64,000 bases of DNA. Source: Belliella baltica DSM 15883 (lineage in GTDB: Bacteria > Bacteroidota > Bacteroidia > Cytophagales > Cyclobacteriaceae). Position numbers and translations under genes: made by a program. The notes under the pieces were generated by a model, which was given only the letters and a program-made list of their open reading frames with translations, had not been told where the DNA came from and did no database searches. Location: positions 2,067,501-2,131,500 of the forward strand of contig NC_018010.1 of assembly GCF_000265405.1 (NCBI RefSeq), in the 5' to 3' direction. Shown here piece after piece: positions 18,179 through 27,287 of the stretch (position 1 is the first letter of the stretch; the number at the start of each line of letters is the position of its first letter).

Positions 18179-18401
18179 ATATTTTTAAGTTGATCAATTG
18201 TTCAGCAATCTTGAAATTAAGAAGAATAAAACTAAATGTAAAATACTTTTTTCCAGTTAAGTTTTTGATTCACTTTGGTTTTTTAAATGAAAAAATGAGT
18301 TTTATAGCTGAAGAATCGGGAGTAATATGTTGATTTAAGATTTCTCATCTTGACTTCAAGAAAAATTCTTTAAATTCGAATTCGAAAAAAATCAAAACCA
18401 T

Positions 18402-18983
18402 ATGAAAAAATCAAATGCTTGGATGATTGCCATTCTATTGGCTGGATCAATTACCTTTTACGGATGCGGTGGAGAGAGCAAAACAGAGGAGGAAACAACC
18501 ACAGAAATGGAAGGAATGGAGGAAGTTGCACCTGTTGAAGAACGTGCAAGTCCATTAAGAACTACCGAAGGTACTGTAGGTGACAATGTGAATTTAAGTG
18601 TTCAGTACGGTGCACCTTCTGTAAAAGGCAGAGTTTTGTGGGGAGATCTGGTTCCTTACAATGAAGTTTGGAGAACAGGGGCAAATGAAGCTACTTTTGT
18701 TGAATTTGGCTCAGATATAATAGTAGAAGGTTCCGTGCTTCCAGCTGGTAAATACTCTTTATTTACTATTCCTAAAGAGTCAGGTAAATGGACTGTGATT
18801 TTCAATTCTGAATGGGATTTAGAACATGGACATTTTCAATACAAAGAAGAATTCGATGTGCTTAGAGTAGAATCTACACCTACTTGGGTAGAAGAAAGCC
18901 AAGAGCAACTTTCTATTTCTGTCGAAGCTCCCGGAATTGTGGTGAAGTGGGAAAAACTAGTGTTGCCAATCGTAATTGGATAA
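18402..18983 (+). CDS. DUF2911 lipoprotein
   Basis: A 193-aa lipoprotein (hydrophobic residues 8-21, then FYGC with Cys at 22). After an acidic E/T-rich linker comes one DUF2911 domain with the family-typical [32 protein letters not shown] and [12 protein letters not shown] stretches. Function of the domain is unknown. It is a single gene followed by a terminator. Confidence 0.88.
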   Translation: MKKSNAWMIAILLAGSITFYGCGGESKTEEETTTEMEGMEEVAPVEERASPLRTTEGTVGDNVNLSVQYGAPSVKGRVLWGDLVPYNEVWRTGANEATFVEFGSDIIVEGSVLPAGKYSLFTIPKESGKWTVIFNSEWDLEHGHFQYKEEFDVLRVESTPTWVEESQEQLSISVEAPGIVVKWEKLVLPIVIG

Positions 18984-19048
18984 AATAAAGTAGTTACTGA
19001 TTGATTGAGAGATTAGTTGAACAGTAAGTTTCAATCAATAAGTTAGGA

Positions 19049-19079
19049 GGGAAGAGTATCTGATGCTCTTCCCTTTTAT
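19049..19079 (+). terminator. terminator after the DUF2911 gene
   Basis: A hairpin with arms GGGAAGAG (19049-19056) and CTCTTCCC (19066-19073) is followed by TTTTATTT. Confidence 0.85.
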
Positions 19080-19085
19080 TTAGTT

Positions 19086-19116
19086 GACCTAATAGGTTTT
19101 CAAAACCTATTAGGTC
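19086..19116. repeat. 31-bp perfect palindrome
   Basis: Arms GACCTAATAGGTTTT and AAAACCTATTAGGTC surround a single C. It lies between convergent genes directly after another terminator. On the plus strand it is followed by TTTTCTTCTT, so it may also terminate transcription, but the long perfect palindrome suggests a dispersed repeat. Confidence 0.75.
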
Positions 19117-19131
19117 TTTTCTTCTTACAGA

Positions 19132-20301
19132 TCATCTCGACTTTTCCAATGCACGCTCTACATCTTTGATGATGTCCTCTTGGTGTTCGAGGCCTACAGA
19201 AAGTCTGATCAGTCCATCGCTGATCCCTACTTTTTCACGCTCCTCTTCAGTGAGTTTGCTATGGGTAGTGGAGGCTGGATGCGTGATAATACTTCTACTG
19301 TCTCCCAGATTTGCTGTTACAGAAATCATTTGCAATTGATCGATAAATTTTTGAGCTCTTGAGATTCCGCCTTTTAGAGTTAGTGTAATGATTCCTCCTC
19401 CATGCTTCATCTGCTTTTTGGCCAAATCATATTGCGGATGAGATTTAAGAAATGGATATTTCACAAAATCCAAGTCAGTGCTATCTTGGAAATACTTAGC
19501 TACAGCAAGGGCGTTTTCACAATGTCTATCCATCCTGACAGCCAAGGTTTCCATACTTTTTGCAAGAATCCAAGCGTTGAATGGAGATATAGATGGCCCA
19601 GTATGTCGGGCAAAAAATTGTACCTCTTGGATCAATTCTTTTTTTCCAAGAATCAAACCACCCAAAACCCTTCCTTGTCCATCAATGAATTTGGTCGCTG
19701 AGTGTGTTACGATATGTGCTCCCCATTTGGCTGGTTGCTGAAGGTATGGCGTTGCGAAGCAATTGTCCACTACAAGGATCAAATTATGTGCTGCTGCAAA
19801 CTGTCCTACCCATTCCAAATCTATGATCTCCAAGCCTGGGTTAGAAGGTGTTTCGATAAAGAGCATTTTGGTATTGGGTTGTACTAATTTTTCCCAATTG
19901 GAGATGTCAGAGATATCTCCATAAGTAGAACTAATCCCCCATTTTGGAAATACTCTAGTCAAAAGTTGATGTGTAGAGCCGAATAGCGAGCGAGAAGCTA
20001 AAATATGATCGCCCTGCTGCAACAGTGCCGCCATGCTTCCAAACATTGCTGCCATTCCTGAGGCAGTTGCTATACCATCCTCAGTACCTTCTGCTGCACA
20101 TACTTTATCAATAAGTTCAGACGAGTTTGGGTTAGCATATCGAGAATAAATATTCCCTTGAATTTCTTCTGCAAACATGGCTCTGGCCTCCTCTGCGGAA
20201 TCGAAAGTGAAACTTGAAGTTAAATATAGTGGTGCAGAATGTTCTCTTTGATTTGATTTGGATGCGTTAATTCTTATTGCATCAGTTTCGAAATGGGACA
20301 T
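19132..20301 (-). CDS. metZ: O-succinylhomoserine sulfhydrylase
   Basis: A PLP enzyme of the Cys/Met metabolism family, 389 aa. It makes homocysteine from O-succinylhomoserine (or the acetyl ester) and sulfide in methionine synthesis. The PLP lysine is K204 in THSATKFIDGQGR; the GQGRVLGG sequence that follows is typical of MetZ rather than of cystathionine gamma-synthase. Other cofactor-site stretches are YSRYANPN (52-59) and VVDNCFATP (177-185). A SAM riboswitch lies about 210 bases upstream on the same strand, which supports a methionine role and means expression should fall when SAM is abundant. Confidence 0.92.
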   Translation of the reverse strand: MSHFETDAIRINASKSNQREHSAPLYLTSSFTFDSAEEARAMFAEEIQGNIYSRYANPNSSELIDKVCAAEGTEDGIATASGMAAMFGSMAALLQQGDHILASRSLFGSTHQLLTRVFPKWGISSTYGDISDISNWEKLVQPNTKMLFIETPSNPGLEIIDLEWVGQFAAAHNLILVVDNCFATPYLQQPAKWGAHIVTHSATKFIDGQGRVLGGLILGKKELIQEVQFFARHTGPSISPFNAWILAKSMETLAVRMDRHCENALAVAKYFQDSTDLDFVKYPFLKSHPQYDLAKKQMKHGGGIITLTLKGGISRAQKFIDQLQMISVTANLGDSRSIITHPASTTHSKLTEEEREKVGISDGLIRLSVGLEHQEDIIKDVERALEKSR

Positions 20302-20511
20302 TTTGTATTGGTTAACTGTGGAATAGTTATTAGGGACAGGGACAAGAAATTTGAGAATATGAAATAGCTATGGTGTAGTAGAGATACGATTGAAATAAAG
20401 TGAATATAATGGAAAGATATCGTGGTATATGGTAATTCTATTCACATTTTTGAGAATGTAAATGGATTTAAAAGAATAAGGATACCATTTGTAAATTTGC
20501 ATAACATCTAA

Positions 20512-20606
20512 CTTATAGTTCCCACATTGGGCAGGTTTTGGCACCTTTCAGCTGGGATGTGATGGTTGCCAGAGGGTCACAGAGCCTGTTCTCTCACCTC
20601 TTCTTT
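20512..20606 (-). promoter_or_regulatory. SAM riboswitch (SAM-I / S-box type) upstream of metZ
   Basis: Read on the minus strand this region has the S-box core. GAGGTGAGAGAACAGG is near the 5' end, GGCAACC comes at plus positions 20564-20570, and GGTGCCAAAACCTGCCC at 20529-20545, which is the SAM-contacting P3 region of the family. A short P1 helix can form between UUAUA and UAUAA at the ends. The expression platform must be in the 210 bases before metZ (20302-20511), where I see no strong terminator, so translational or unrecognised transcriptional control is possible. Confidence 0.88.
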
Positions 20607-20630
20607 ATAAATCAGTAAACTGAATTGCTA

Positions 20631-20661
20631 CAAAGTAAAGCCCTAAATCTTAAAATTCAAA
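20631..20661 (-). promoter_or_regulatory. promoter for SAM riboswitch-metZ
   Basis: On the minus strand TTTG (20658-20661) is followed after 19 bases by TTACTTTG (20631-20638), one mismatch from TAnnTTTG. This puts the transcript start just ahead of the riboswitch. Confidence 0.5.
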
Positions 20662-20793
20662 AAATTGACCTCGCAGATTTCTATCTAATTTTAGATTTAA
20701 GAAGGTAGATTTTAGATTTGATGAAACTATCCCTGATTTTGCAGATGGATTATTTTTAAATCTAAAATCAGAAAAATAATATCTTAAATCTCT

Positions 20794-21354
20794 TCATTCA
20801 TTAAACTGCATCATGGTCATATTGATACCAATTGTGCAAAAAGATATGATCATTTCAACTGCTTTATCCATAAATATTGGAAGTTCCTCAATCTCTTTTG
20901 CTGTCCAACGTCCCAAGACATAGTCCACTTGCCGTCCTTTTGGAAAATCGTCACCTATTCCAAATTTTAATCTTGGGTAATCTTGACCTCCTGTCAATTC
21001 TTCAATATTTTTTAGTCCATTATGACCTGCTGCTGATCCTTTGCCTCGCATTCTCAACTTCCCAAACGGTAGCGCAACATCATCAACAATAACCAAAATA
21101 TTTTCTTTAGGAATATTTAATTCTTTCATCCAGTAGTTTACAGCCTTTCCACTGAGATTCATGTAGGTTGTTGGTTTGATCAGATAAAATTGTCTGCCTT
21201 TGAATTTGAACTCAGTGGTAAATGCCAAACGCCCACTTTTCCATGAAACCCCCTGTTTATCTGCTAATCTATCTAAAGTTAGGAAACCTACATTGTGTCG
21301 CGTCAATTCATATTCAGGGCCGATGTTTCCCAATCCAACTATTAAGTATTTCAT
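20794..21354 (-). CDS. pth: peptidyl-tRNA hydrolase
   Basis: It releases tRNA from prematurely dropped peptidyl-tRNA in the cytoplasm. At 186 aa it has the family length. The catalytic His is H20 in [35 protein letters not shown] residues follow near 90-115, including the conserved Asp and the GSAAGHNG loop. It lies downstream of rplY with a terminator between them; the pairing of rplY and pth is common in bacteria. Upstream bases 20662-20793 hold only AT-rich sequence with loose ATTTTAGATTT repeats. Confidence 0.96.
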   Translation of the reverse strand: MKYLIVGLGNIGPEYELTRHNVGFLTLDRLADKQGVSWKSGRLAFTTEFKFKGRQFYLIKPTTYMNLSGKAVNYWMKELNIPKENILVIVDDVALPFGKLRMRGKGSAAGHNGLKNIEELTGGQDYPRLKFGIGDDFPKGRQVDYVLGRWTAKEIEELPIFMDKAVEMIISFCTIGINMTMMQFNE

Positions 21355-21414
21355 TTTATTGTACCTAAATCTACTTTATACCTGATTTCTACAAAATTGT
21401 GAGTAAAAAAATAA

Positions 21415-21444
21415 AAAATCCTGCTCGCGAACAAGCAGGATTTT
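21415..21444 (-). terminator. terminator after rplY
   Basis: A hairpin with arms AAAATCCTGCT (21415-21425) and AGCAGGATTTT (21434-21444) is followed on the minus strand by a T-rich tail. It lies between rplY and pth, so pth transcription may be partly independent. Confidence 0.8.
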
Positions 21445-21466
21445 ACAATATTCAAGAAAGCCGTGA

Positions 21467-22039
21467 TTATTCAGCTTTTTTACCTCTAAGTGCTCTTGGA
21501 ATACCGATCGTAGCGATAGATACATTAGGGCTTGTCAAAATTTCGAAACCTTCTACAGAAAGCTCACTTACTTTAACAGACTTGCCTAAGTCAAGATGAG
21601 AAATGTCAACAGGGATTCTGTCAGGAAGATTTGAAGCCAATCCTTTTACTTTCAAGGTTCTAGCTTTCATTTCTAATTTACCCCCTTTGATGATACCTGG
21701 AGAAGTACCCATGATTTCAACAGGGATATCCATTTTGATCTCTTTGTTTTCAGTATACGCTAAGAAGTCAGCGTGAAGCAATACCTCAGATACTGGGTGG
21801 AATTGCGCTTCTCTCAAGATCGCTTTTACCTTAGTACCTTCGATGTTCAAGTCTACCATGTGAACATCAGGAGTGTAGATCAAGTCTCTGAAAAGGATAG
21901 CTGGAGAGTAGAAATGAATCTGCTCTTTGATGCCTGGACCGTAAACTACACAAGGAACGTTTCCTTCTTCTCTGATTTCTTTCAGTGCAGCTCCGTCGAG
22001 ATTTGCTCTTTTAAACCCTATAATCTCTAAAGATTTCAT
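21467..22039 (-). CDS. rplY: 50S ribosomal protein L25/general stress protein Ctc
   Basis: Binds 5S rRNA in the large ribosomal subunit. The 190-aa form has the N-terminal L25 domain (about 1-92) plus the C-terminal TL5/CTC beta domain (about 93-180). Recognisable stretches are VPCVVYG near 28-34 and FHPVSEVLLHADFLAY at about 97-112. It follows prs by 43 bases on the same strand. Confidence 0.94.
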   Translation of the reverse strand: MKSLEIIGFKRANLDGAALKEIREEGNVPCVVYGPGIKEQIHFYSPAILFRDLIYTPDVHMVDLNIEGTKVKAILREAQFHPVSEVLLHADFLAYTENKEIKMDIPVEIMGTSPGIIKGGKLEMKARTLKVKGLASNLPDRIPVDISHLDLGKSVKVSELSVEGFEILTSPNVSIATIGIPRALRGKKAE

Positions 22040-22082
22040 AAATTTTAAAATTGATTGTTTATATATAATTGAGTAATAATTC

Positions 22083-23009
22083 TTAAATAAATAGTGCTGA
22101 AATAGAGGTGTTTCCAGTTACTGCATGTATAGCTTTCGCAAATAAATCTGAAACTGAAATCACTCTAATTTTTTCAGAAGGCTGTTTTGTAGGAATTGTG
22201 TCAGTGATTACAAGCTCTTTCAAAACAGAATTTTCTATGTTTTCATACGCTTTTCCAGATAAAACTCCATGAGTAGCAATGGCTCTAACAGAAAGTGCAC
22301 CCTTATCCATGATGATCTGAGCAGCTTTGCAAAGTGTACCTGCAGTATCGACTAAGTCATCTACCAAAACCACATCTTTTCCTTCCACATCCCCAATTAC
22401 CTGCATGGAGGCTACTTCATTAGCTCTTTTTCTGTGCTTATCACAGACTACCATTTCTACTTCAAAATGCTTCGCATATGACCTTGCTCGTGCTACTCCT
22501 CCTACATCAGGCGCTGCAAATATTAGGTTTTGAGCATCTAGCCTTTCCAAATAGGGCACAAAGATAGCTGAACCATTCAAATGATCCAAAGGTATATCAA
22601 AAAATCCTTGAATTTGTCCTGCATGTAAGTCACATGTCATGATTCTATCTGCTCCCGCAGATGTCAAAATATTTGCTACAAGCTTCGCTGCGATAGAAAC
22701 TCTTGGGCGATCTTTTCTATCCTGTCGTGCATATCCATAATATGGAATGACAGCACAGACTTTGTAGGCACTTGCTCTTTTGGCAGCGTCAATCATTAAG
22801 CAAAGTTCAAGCAAATTATCCGCGGATGGATTTGTAGATTGAATTAGAAAAACGGTACAGCCTCGGACAGATTCGTTGAAGCTGGGCGACATTTCCCCAT
22901 CACTGAATTTTGACATTGTCAAATCACCAAGTTTTTTGCCGTAGTGCTTTGCAATTTTTTCTGCTAATAATTTGCTGTTGGTTCCGGAGAAGAGTTTTAC
23001 CTCTGACAT
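22083..23009 (-). CDS. prs: ribose-phosphate pyrophosphokinase
   Basis: It makes PRPP from ribose 5-phosphate and ATP, feeding nucleotide and amino-acid synthesis. At 308 aa it has the normal length. Key stretches include the N-terminal SGTNSKLLAEKIA, the flexible-loop region YGYARQDRKDRPR (about 96-108), and the PRPP-binding loop VVLVDDLVDTAGTL (about 211-224). It probably forms an operon with rplY. Confidence 0.97.
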   Translation of the reverse strand: MSEVKLFSGTNSKLLAEKIAKHYGKKLGDLTMSKFSDGEMSPSFNESVRGCTVFLIQSTNPSADNLLELCLMIDAAKRASAYKVCAVIPYYGYARQDRKDRPRVSIAAKLVANILTSAGADRIMTCDLHAGQIQGFFDIPLDHLNGSAIFVPYLERLDAQNLIFAAPDVGGVARARSYAKHFEVEMVVCDKHRKRANEVASMQVIGDVEGKDVVLVDDLVDTAGTLCKAAQIIMDKGALSVRAIATHGVLSGKAYENIENSVLKELVITDTIPTKQPSEKIRVISVSDLFAKAIHAVTGNTSISALFI

Positions 23010-23112
23010 TTTTTGTGAAGGGTTTTGGGAGTGAATCTATTTGTTTTAAGATGCATGTAAATGTAGCTATTTTTGCAGGCTTTGAGAAAGATTATTAAAG
23101 CTTTGTGAAATT

Positions 23113-23841
23113 TTATTTGGTTTTAATCATTTGTGCGACAAGTTCTTGACCTTGCAGCCTTCCGATGATTGGGAATAAATTCAAACTCAGGCAAAAATCT
23201 ATATCTGCCTCAATCTGATGATTTTGGAGTCTTTTAGCGTGTGAAGCTTGCGCTAGAAACCCCGCTAAATCGGATTTATTGGATTCGTAAAGACCTTTCA
23301 TGGCGATAGCTCCATCACAGTCAAATTCGAAATTTTCTTCCAATAAGCTAACCAAAGCTCCAGCATATAAGGAATCTTCTAGGTTGAATTTTCCTTTCCA
23401 GCCAGCACAGTGAATGAGTACATTTTGGTTTTGTGAAGTCAAATAATGTGCTGTGGCTTGTAGATTGACAAAAGCACCTATCAATACTTGCTTGGAGCCC
23501 GCTTTGGATTTTTCTATAGCCAAAGTGCCATTTGTCGTGGTCATGGCTATTTTTTGATTTGCATATGCGCCATCAAGATAAGCTAAGGGGGAATTGCCTA
23601 GCGTGAAGCCCTCAGCAGTTTGGCCATTTCTTTCTCCTGCGATGACATAACCCTCGGACTGCATGGCTCTACAAGTTTCTAAATCGGCAACAGGAGTGAT
23701 GCTCGCAACACCATTCCCCAATGCTGTGATCATGGTGGAGGTAGCGCGGAATATGTCCACTACGACCACAATCTTATTTTCTAATTCATGAAGATGAATC
23801 AATTCAGGGCTGAAGCAGACTTCTATTTTTCTCTTTGTCAT
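23113..23841 (-). CDS. comB: 2-phosphosulfolactate phosphatase family protein
   Basis: The family removes phosphate from 2-phosphosulfolactate, a step first described in coenzyme M synthesis, but it is widespread in bacteria where the real substrate is often unknown. The 242-aa protein contains VVDIFRATST, GERNGQTAEGF and TTTNGT, which carry the active-site residues of the family. I start at the ATG at 23841 (MTKRKIEV). The more upstream ATG at 23862 lies in the terminator hairpin of gcvT and is unlikely. It follows gcvT by about 50 bases. Confidence 0.85.
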   Translation of the reverse strand: MTKRKIEVCFSPELIHLHELENKIVVVVDIFRATSTMITALGNGVASITPVADLETCRAMQSEGYVIAGERNGQTAEGFTLGNSPLAYLDGAYANQKIAMTTTNGTLAIEKSKAGSKQVLIGAFVNLQATAHYLTSQNQNVLIHCAGWKGKFNLEDSLYAGALVSLLEENFEFDCDGAIAMKGLYESNKSDLAGFLAQASHAKRLQNHQIEADIDFCLSLNLFPIIGRLQGQELVAQMIKTK

Positions 23842-23852
23842 GGGCAAAAGAA

Positions 23853-23884
23853 AAACCCGCAAGGCAATATTGTCTTGCGGGTTT
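23853..23884 (-). terminator. terminator after gcvT
   Basis: A hairpin with arms AAACCCGCAAG (23853-23863) and CTTGCGGGTTT (23874-23884) is followed on the minus strand by TTTCTTTTG. It lies between gcvT and comB and argues for the shorter comB start. Confidence 0.85.
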
Positions 23885-23890
23885 CTGTAA

Positions 23891-24985
23891 TTATTTTTTG
23901 TATAAAGGCAGCTTTTCTATTTTGGCTGCAATATTCTTGTTTCTGATCTGAATCGCAATCTCGGTACCTGGAGCAGCAAACTCTGACTTGACATAGCCTA
24001 AGCCTATACCTACCCCCATAGATGGTGACTGCGTTCCGGAGGTCACTTCACCGATTACCTCACCAGCTTTATTGACAATAGGGTAGTGGGCCCTAGGGAT
24101 TCCTCTTTCTTGGAGGATGAATCCGACTAGTTTTTTGTCAACTCCTGCTTCTTTTTGTTTTTTCAGGTTTTCACTGTTGATGAAATCTTTGGTGAATTTG
24201 GTAATCCAACCTAAGCCTGCTTCCAGTGGAGATGTTTCGTCATTGATGTCATTGCCGTAGAGACAATAGCCCATTTCCATTCTCAAAGTATCTCTAGCGC
24301 CTAGACCTATTGGCTTGATGTCATAGGATTTTCCAGCTTCAAAGATAGCATTCCATACTTGTTCAGCATTCTCGTTTTTGACATAAATCTCAAACCCACC
24401 AGCACCAGTGTACCCCGTACCTGAGATAATCACATCATGTACACCTGCAAATTCACCTACTGTAAAGTGATAAAATTTCACTTCTGAAAGATTCACTGGT
24501 GTTAGGGATTGAACGGCTTCGATGGCTTTTGGTCCTTGAACAGCAAAAAGAGAAAGTGTATCAGAAATATTCTCCAAATCAGCACCCATAGTATTGTGCT
24601 GATTGATCCATGCCCAATCTTTGTCTATGTTGGAAGCATTGACTACAAGCATGTATTTTTCATATTCAAACTTGTAGACGATCAGGTCATCTACTATACC
24701 ACCTTTGTCATTTGGGAAACAAGCGTATTGTGCTTGTCCATTGATCAGTTTGGAAGCATCATTTGAAGTTACTTTTTGGATCAATTCCAACGCTTTTGGA
24801 CCTGTGACCATAAATTCTCCCATGTGTGAAACATCAAAAACACCCACTCCTTCACGTACTGTTTTGTGTTCTTCTATGTCAGAAGAGTAGCGCACAGGCA
24901 TATTGTAGCCTGCAAAAGGAACCATTTTTCCTCCCAAAGCTACGTGGAGGTCATTGAGTTGGATTTTTTTGATAGTATCTTCCAT
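23891..24985 (-). CDS. gcvT: glycine cleavage system T protein (aminomethyltransferase)
   Basis: It transfers the one-carbon unit from aminomethyl-lipoyl H protein to tetrahydrofolate and releases ammonia. At 364 aa it has family length. The N-terminal domain shows [10 protein letters not shown] and [11 protein letters not shown]. The folate-site Asp region [11 protein letters not shown] is near 95, and the C-terminal barrel has [14 protein letters not shown] and [10 protein letters not shown]. The gene stands alone; gcvH and gcvP are not in the window. Confidence 0.97.
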   Translation of the reverse strand: MEDTIKKIQLNDLHVALGGKMVPFAGYNMPVRYSSDIEEHKTVREGVGVFDVSHMGEFMVTGPKALELIQKVTSNDASKLINGQAQYACFPNDKGGIVDDLIVYKFEYEKYMLVVNASNIDKDWAWINQHNTMGADLENISDTLSLFAVQGPKAIEAVQSLTPVNLSEVKFYHFTVGEFAGVHDVIISGTGYTGAGGFEIYVKNENAEQVWNAIFEAGKSYDIKPIGLGARDTLRMEMGYCLYGNDINDETSPLEAGLGWITKFTKDFINSENLKKQKEAGVDKKLVGFILQERGIPRAHYPIVNKAGEVIGEVTSGTQSPSMGVGIGLGYVKSEFAAPGTEIAIQIRNKNIAAKIEKLPLYKK

Positions 24986-25193
24986 GATCGGGTTTATTTC
25001 TTAAGGGGGCAAAGGTAAAGAATAGCGAAGAAGAATGCGAAGGAGATTTTGAAATAATTTCGTAGTTTGGTAAGAACTTAAGATGGTACAGTTTGATCTA
25101 TGAAAATGAAGAGAAATTTATGACTTTACTTTTTGGAATTCCATATAGTATATATATATATCGATGTACGTACAATAAATTTTTGATCAAAGA

Positions 25194-25331
25194 ATGTTTA
25201 ACTTTAAAAACAAATTATTTAAGAAAAAGATGATTTATGCAGTTTTTGCATGTTTAATGATGACGTTTGCATTTGCAGTAAATGCACAAGAAGAAGAGGA
25301 AGAATTAGGTGGTATGAGTCTAGGGAGGTAA
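25194..25331 (+). CDS. short secreted peptide, possibly frameshifted
   Basis: A 45-codon frame starting MFNFKNKLFKKKMIYAV. A positively charged N-terminus, a hydrophobic core (about residues 13-30) and a VNAQ cleavage site form a clear signal peptide. It is followed by a run of glutamates and GGMSLGR before the stop. Directly after it, in the -1 frame, 25334-25417 reads CPGGSQKEVV with two further cysteines before a TGA. That tail resembles the mature part of the short Bacteroidota peptides encoded next to 6-bladed propeller lipoproteins (NVEALA-type neighbourhoods). A single lost base would explain the split, or the short form may be real. Confidence 0.5.
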   Translation: MFNFKNKLFKKKMIYAVFACLMMTFAFAVNAQEEEEELGGMSLGR

Positions 25332-25432
25332 TATGTCCAGGTGGTAGCCAAAAAGAAGTAGTTAGGTGTATTTGGGTGATGTATGATTCATATTGTGACC
25401 CAAGTACTCAGGAATGATGTTAAAAATAAAAT

Positions 25433-27267
25433 GAGGCTGTCTCAAAAGTAAATTTGAATAAATTTAAATTTTAAAAACAGCCTAATTTAGCAATAGAGGC
25501 CGATTTTCAACAAATCGGCTTCTTATTTTTTGAACTCTAGTCAAAAAGCATGGTTTATTACTCTATTTGATTTGGTGATGTTTCTCTTATATTTTTGATT
25601 TAAATCTTCCCTAAAATGATAATTATGCTGCTTTTGCTGCCTTTCTGGAAAGGTTGTGGGCGATTGCATGAAGACCTGTTTCAATTTCCACCTTTTCCAG
25701 TCCCCTGAGCACATACCTCTTCATCCCCTTGTTTTGCTTAAGGTGTCCGAATACAGGTTCGACGTCTGTGGCCCGCTGCTTTCTTTTTTGGATTCCCTCG
25801 GGAGAGGTCAGCTTTTGTTTTGCTTCTGATTTATACCGTTCCAATGCCCTGTTGACTTCAATGGTTTTGTTTCCCTTTCCCGGCCTGCAGGAAGCAGCCA
25901 AAGGACATCCCACACATTTTGATGCCGTATATCTTGCGTATTCTTGTTTGTATCCTGTCGCTGTTGTCCTGGTTCTGGTACCGTTCCTTTCCATTGGCTG
26001 TCCCATCGGGCAGATATACCTGTCCTTTTGGCTGTCGTAATACAGGTTTTCAAGTAGTCTGTATTCCCTGTTTTTCCTGTTTTCTTCTCTGAGTTCTTTA
26101 TGGAAGTAATTATACTTTACATAAGCTGATGTACCGTTCTGCTCGAGGGCGGCATAATTTTCCTCGCTTCCGTACCCCGCATCGGCAGTCAGTGTTTCGG
26201 GGTAAGCTCCGTACATCTGCCGATAGGCATTCATATGTGGGATAAGTGTGGTGGTATCGTTGGGTTTTTGGTGCAGGGTATAGTTGACCACAAAGTGTCC
26301 GTGGGTACTGAGCTGAAGGTTATAGCCGGGTTTAAGCTGCCCGTTTTTCATGTGATCTTCCTTCATCCGCATAAAAGTGGCATCTTCATCAGTTTTTGAA
26401 TAGCTGTTGCGTTCCTGTAAGGTCTCCTCCTTCTGTTCATATTCGGCAAGCTTTCCTGGCCAGTTTTTCTCTGCATACCTGAGCTTCTGTCTCACTTTGG
26501 GGTCAACTTCTTTACTCTGGAGTGCCGTGTTGATCTTCTCAACGGTTTCAAGTACTTTTTGGGGACTGGGATTCTCAAACTTCTCTTCGGGCTGTCCGAG
26601 TTCTTCCTTTGCCGTTTCGGCAGCGTAATCCCAGAGCTCCTGAAGCTGCTTTGCAATCCTCTCCCTGCTCTTCTTGACAGCCTTTCCCCAGACAAAGGTG
26701 TACCTGTTGGCGTTGGCCTCTATTTTAGTCCCGTCTGTATAAACGTCTTTTATGTCCAGAAGCCCTTCGTCGTAAAGCATGAGCACTACCTGCGAAAAAA
26801 TCTCCCGGATCACTTCACGGAGCTTTTCCCCCCGGAAACGGTTGATGGTATTATGGTCGGGTCGCTGCATGCCCGAGAGCCACATGAAACCGATATTTTC
26901 ACGGACAGCTTTCTCAAGCTTACGGGAGGAATAGCAGTTTTCCAGATAACCGTATATTAGTACCTTCAACAGCATACGGGGATGGTAACTGCTCGCTCCC
27001 ATATTGCTGTACTGCGAAAAGATCGGCTGGATGTTTATCTTGTCTACGACCGTGCTGACTACACGGACGGGATGCTCTGATGGAAGAAGGTCACCCAAAT
27101 TGTGGGGAAGGAGCATCAACTGGTTGTGATCATAGTCTTTAAAGACTATATTTGAGTTTTGTTTTTGCACACCTCAAAATAACAATTTTGAGTTAAACAA
27201 GAAAAAGGCTACCCGAGAAATTTGGTAGCCTTTCATTTTTTTAAAAAGAGACTTATGAGACAGCCTC
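25433..27267 (-). mobile_element. IS1182-family insertion sequence, about 1.84 kb
   Basis: The terminal inverted repeat GAGGCTGTCTCAAAAGT at 25433-25449 matches the complement at 27251-27267 with one mismatch. The flanks (AAAAT before, ATTTTT after) let the repeat extend about four more bases, so the exact ends are uncertain and no clear target duplication is seen. It carries one transposase gene on the minus strand. A hairpin-rich region near 25480-25525 precedes the left end of the gene. Confidence 0.88.
25623..27170 (-). CDS. IS1182-family transposase
   Basis: Intact 515-aa DDE transposase. The N-terminal DUF772-type domain holds YHPRMLLKVLIYGYLEN and RPDHNTINRFR. The catalytic Asp lies in VYTDGTKIEANANRY, a second in TADAGYGSEENY, and the final Glu in DVEPVFGHLKQNKGMKRY. 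A CxxC-rich segment (CVGCPLAASC) lies near residue 430. Codon usage is GC-richer than in the flanking genes. The copy looks functional. Confidence 0.93.
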   Translation of the reverse strand: MQKQNSNIVFKDYDHNQLMLLPHNLGDLLPSEHPVRVVSTVVDKINIQPIFSQYSNMGASSYHPRMLLKVLIYGYLENCYSSRKLEKAVRENIGFMWLSGMQRPDHNTINRFRGEKLREVIREIFSQVVLMLYDEGLLDIKDVYTDGTKIEANANRYTFVWGKAVKKSRERIAKQLQELWDYAAETAKEELGQPEEKFENPSPQKVLETVEKINTALQSKEVDPKVRQKLRYAEKNWPGKLAEYEQKEETLQERNSYSKTDEDATFMRMKEDHMKNGQLKPGYNLQLSTHGHFVVNYTLHQKPNDTTTLIPHMNAYRQMYGAYPETLTADAGYGSEENYAALEQNGTSAYVKYNYFHKELREENRKNREYRLLENLYYDSQKDRYICPMGQPMERNGTRTRTTATGYKQEYARYTASKCVGCPLAASCRPGKGNKTIEVNRALERYKSEAKQKLTSPEGIQKRKQRATDVEPVFGHLKQNKGMKRYVLRGLEKVEIETGLHAIAHNLSRKAAKAA

Positions 27268-27287
27268 ATTTTTTTAAATTTTACAGT

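Noticed and set aside
25147..25162. TATATATATATA run
   Set aside because: A short AT run in an AT-rich spacer; it may help the promoter of the small peptide but shows nothing specific.
27222..27287. Upstream start of the propeller lipoprotein
   Set aside because: It would read through the terminal repeat of the IS1182 element and bury the lipoprotein signal. The ATG at 27288 gives a normal signal.
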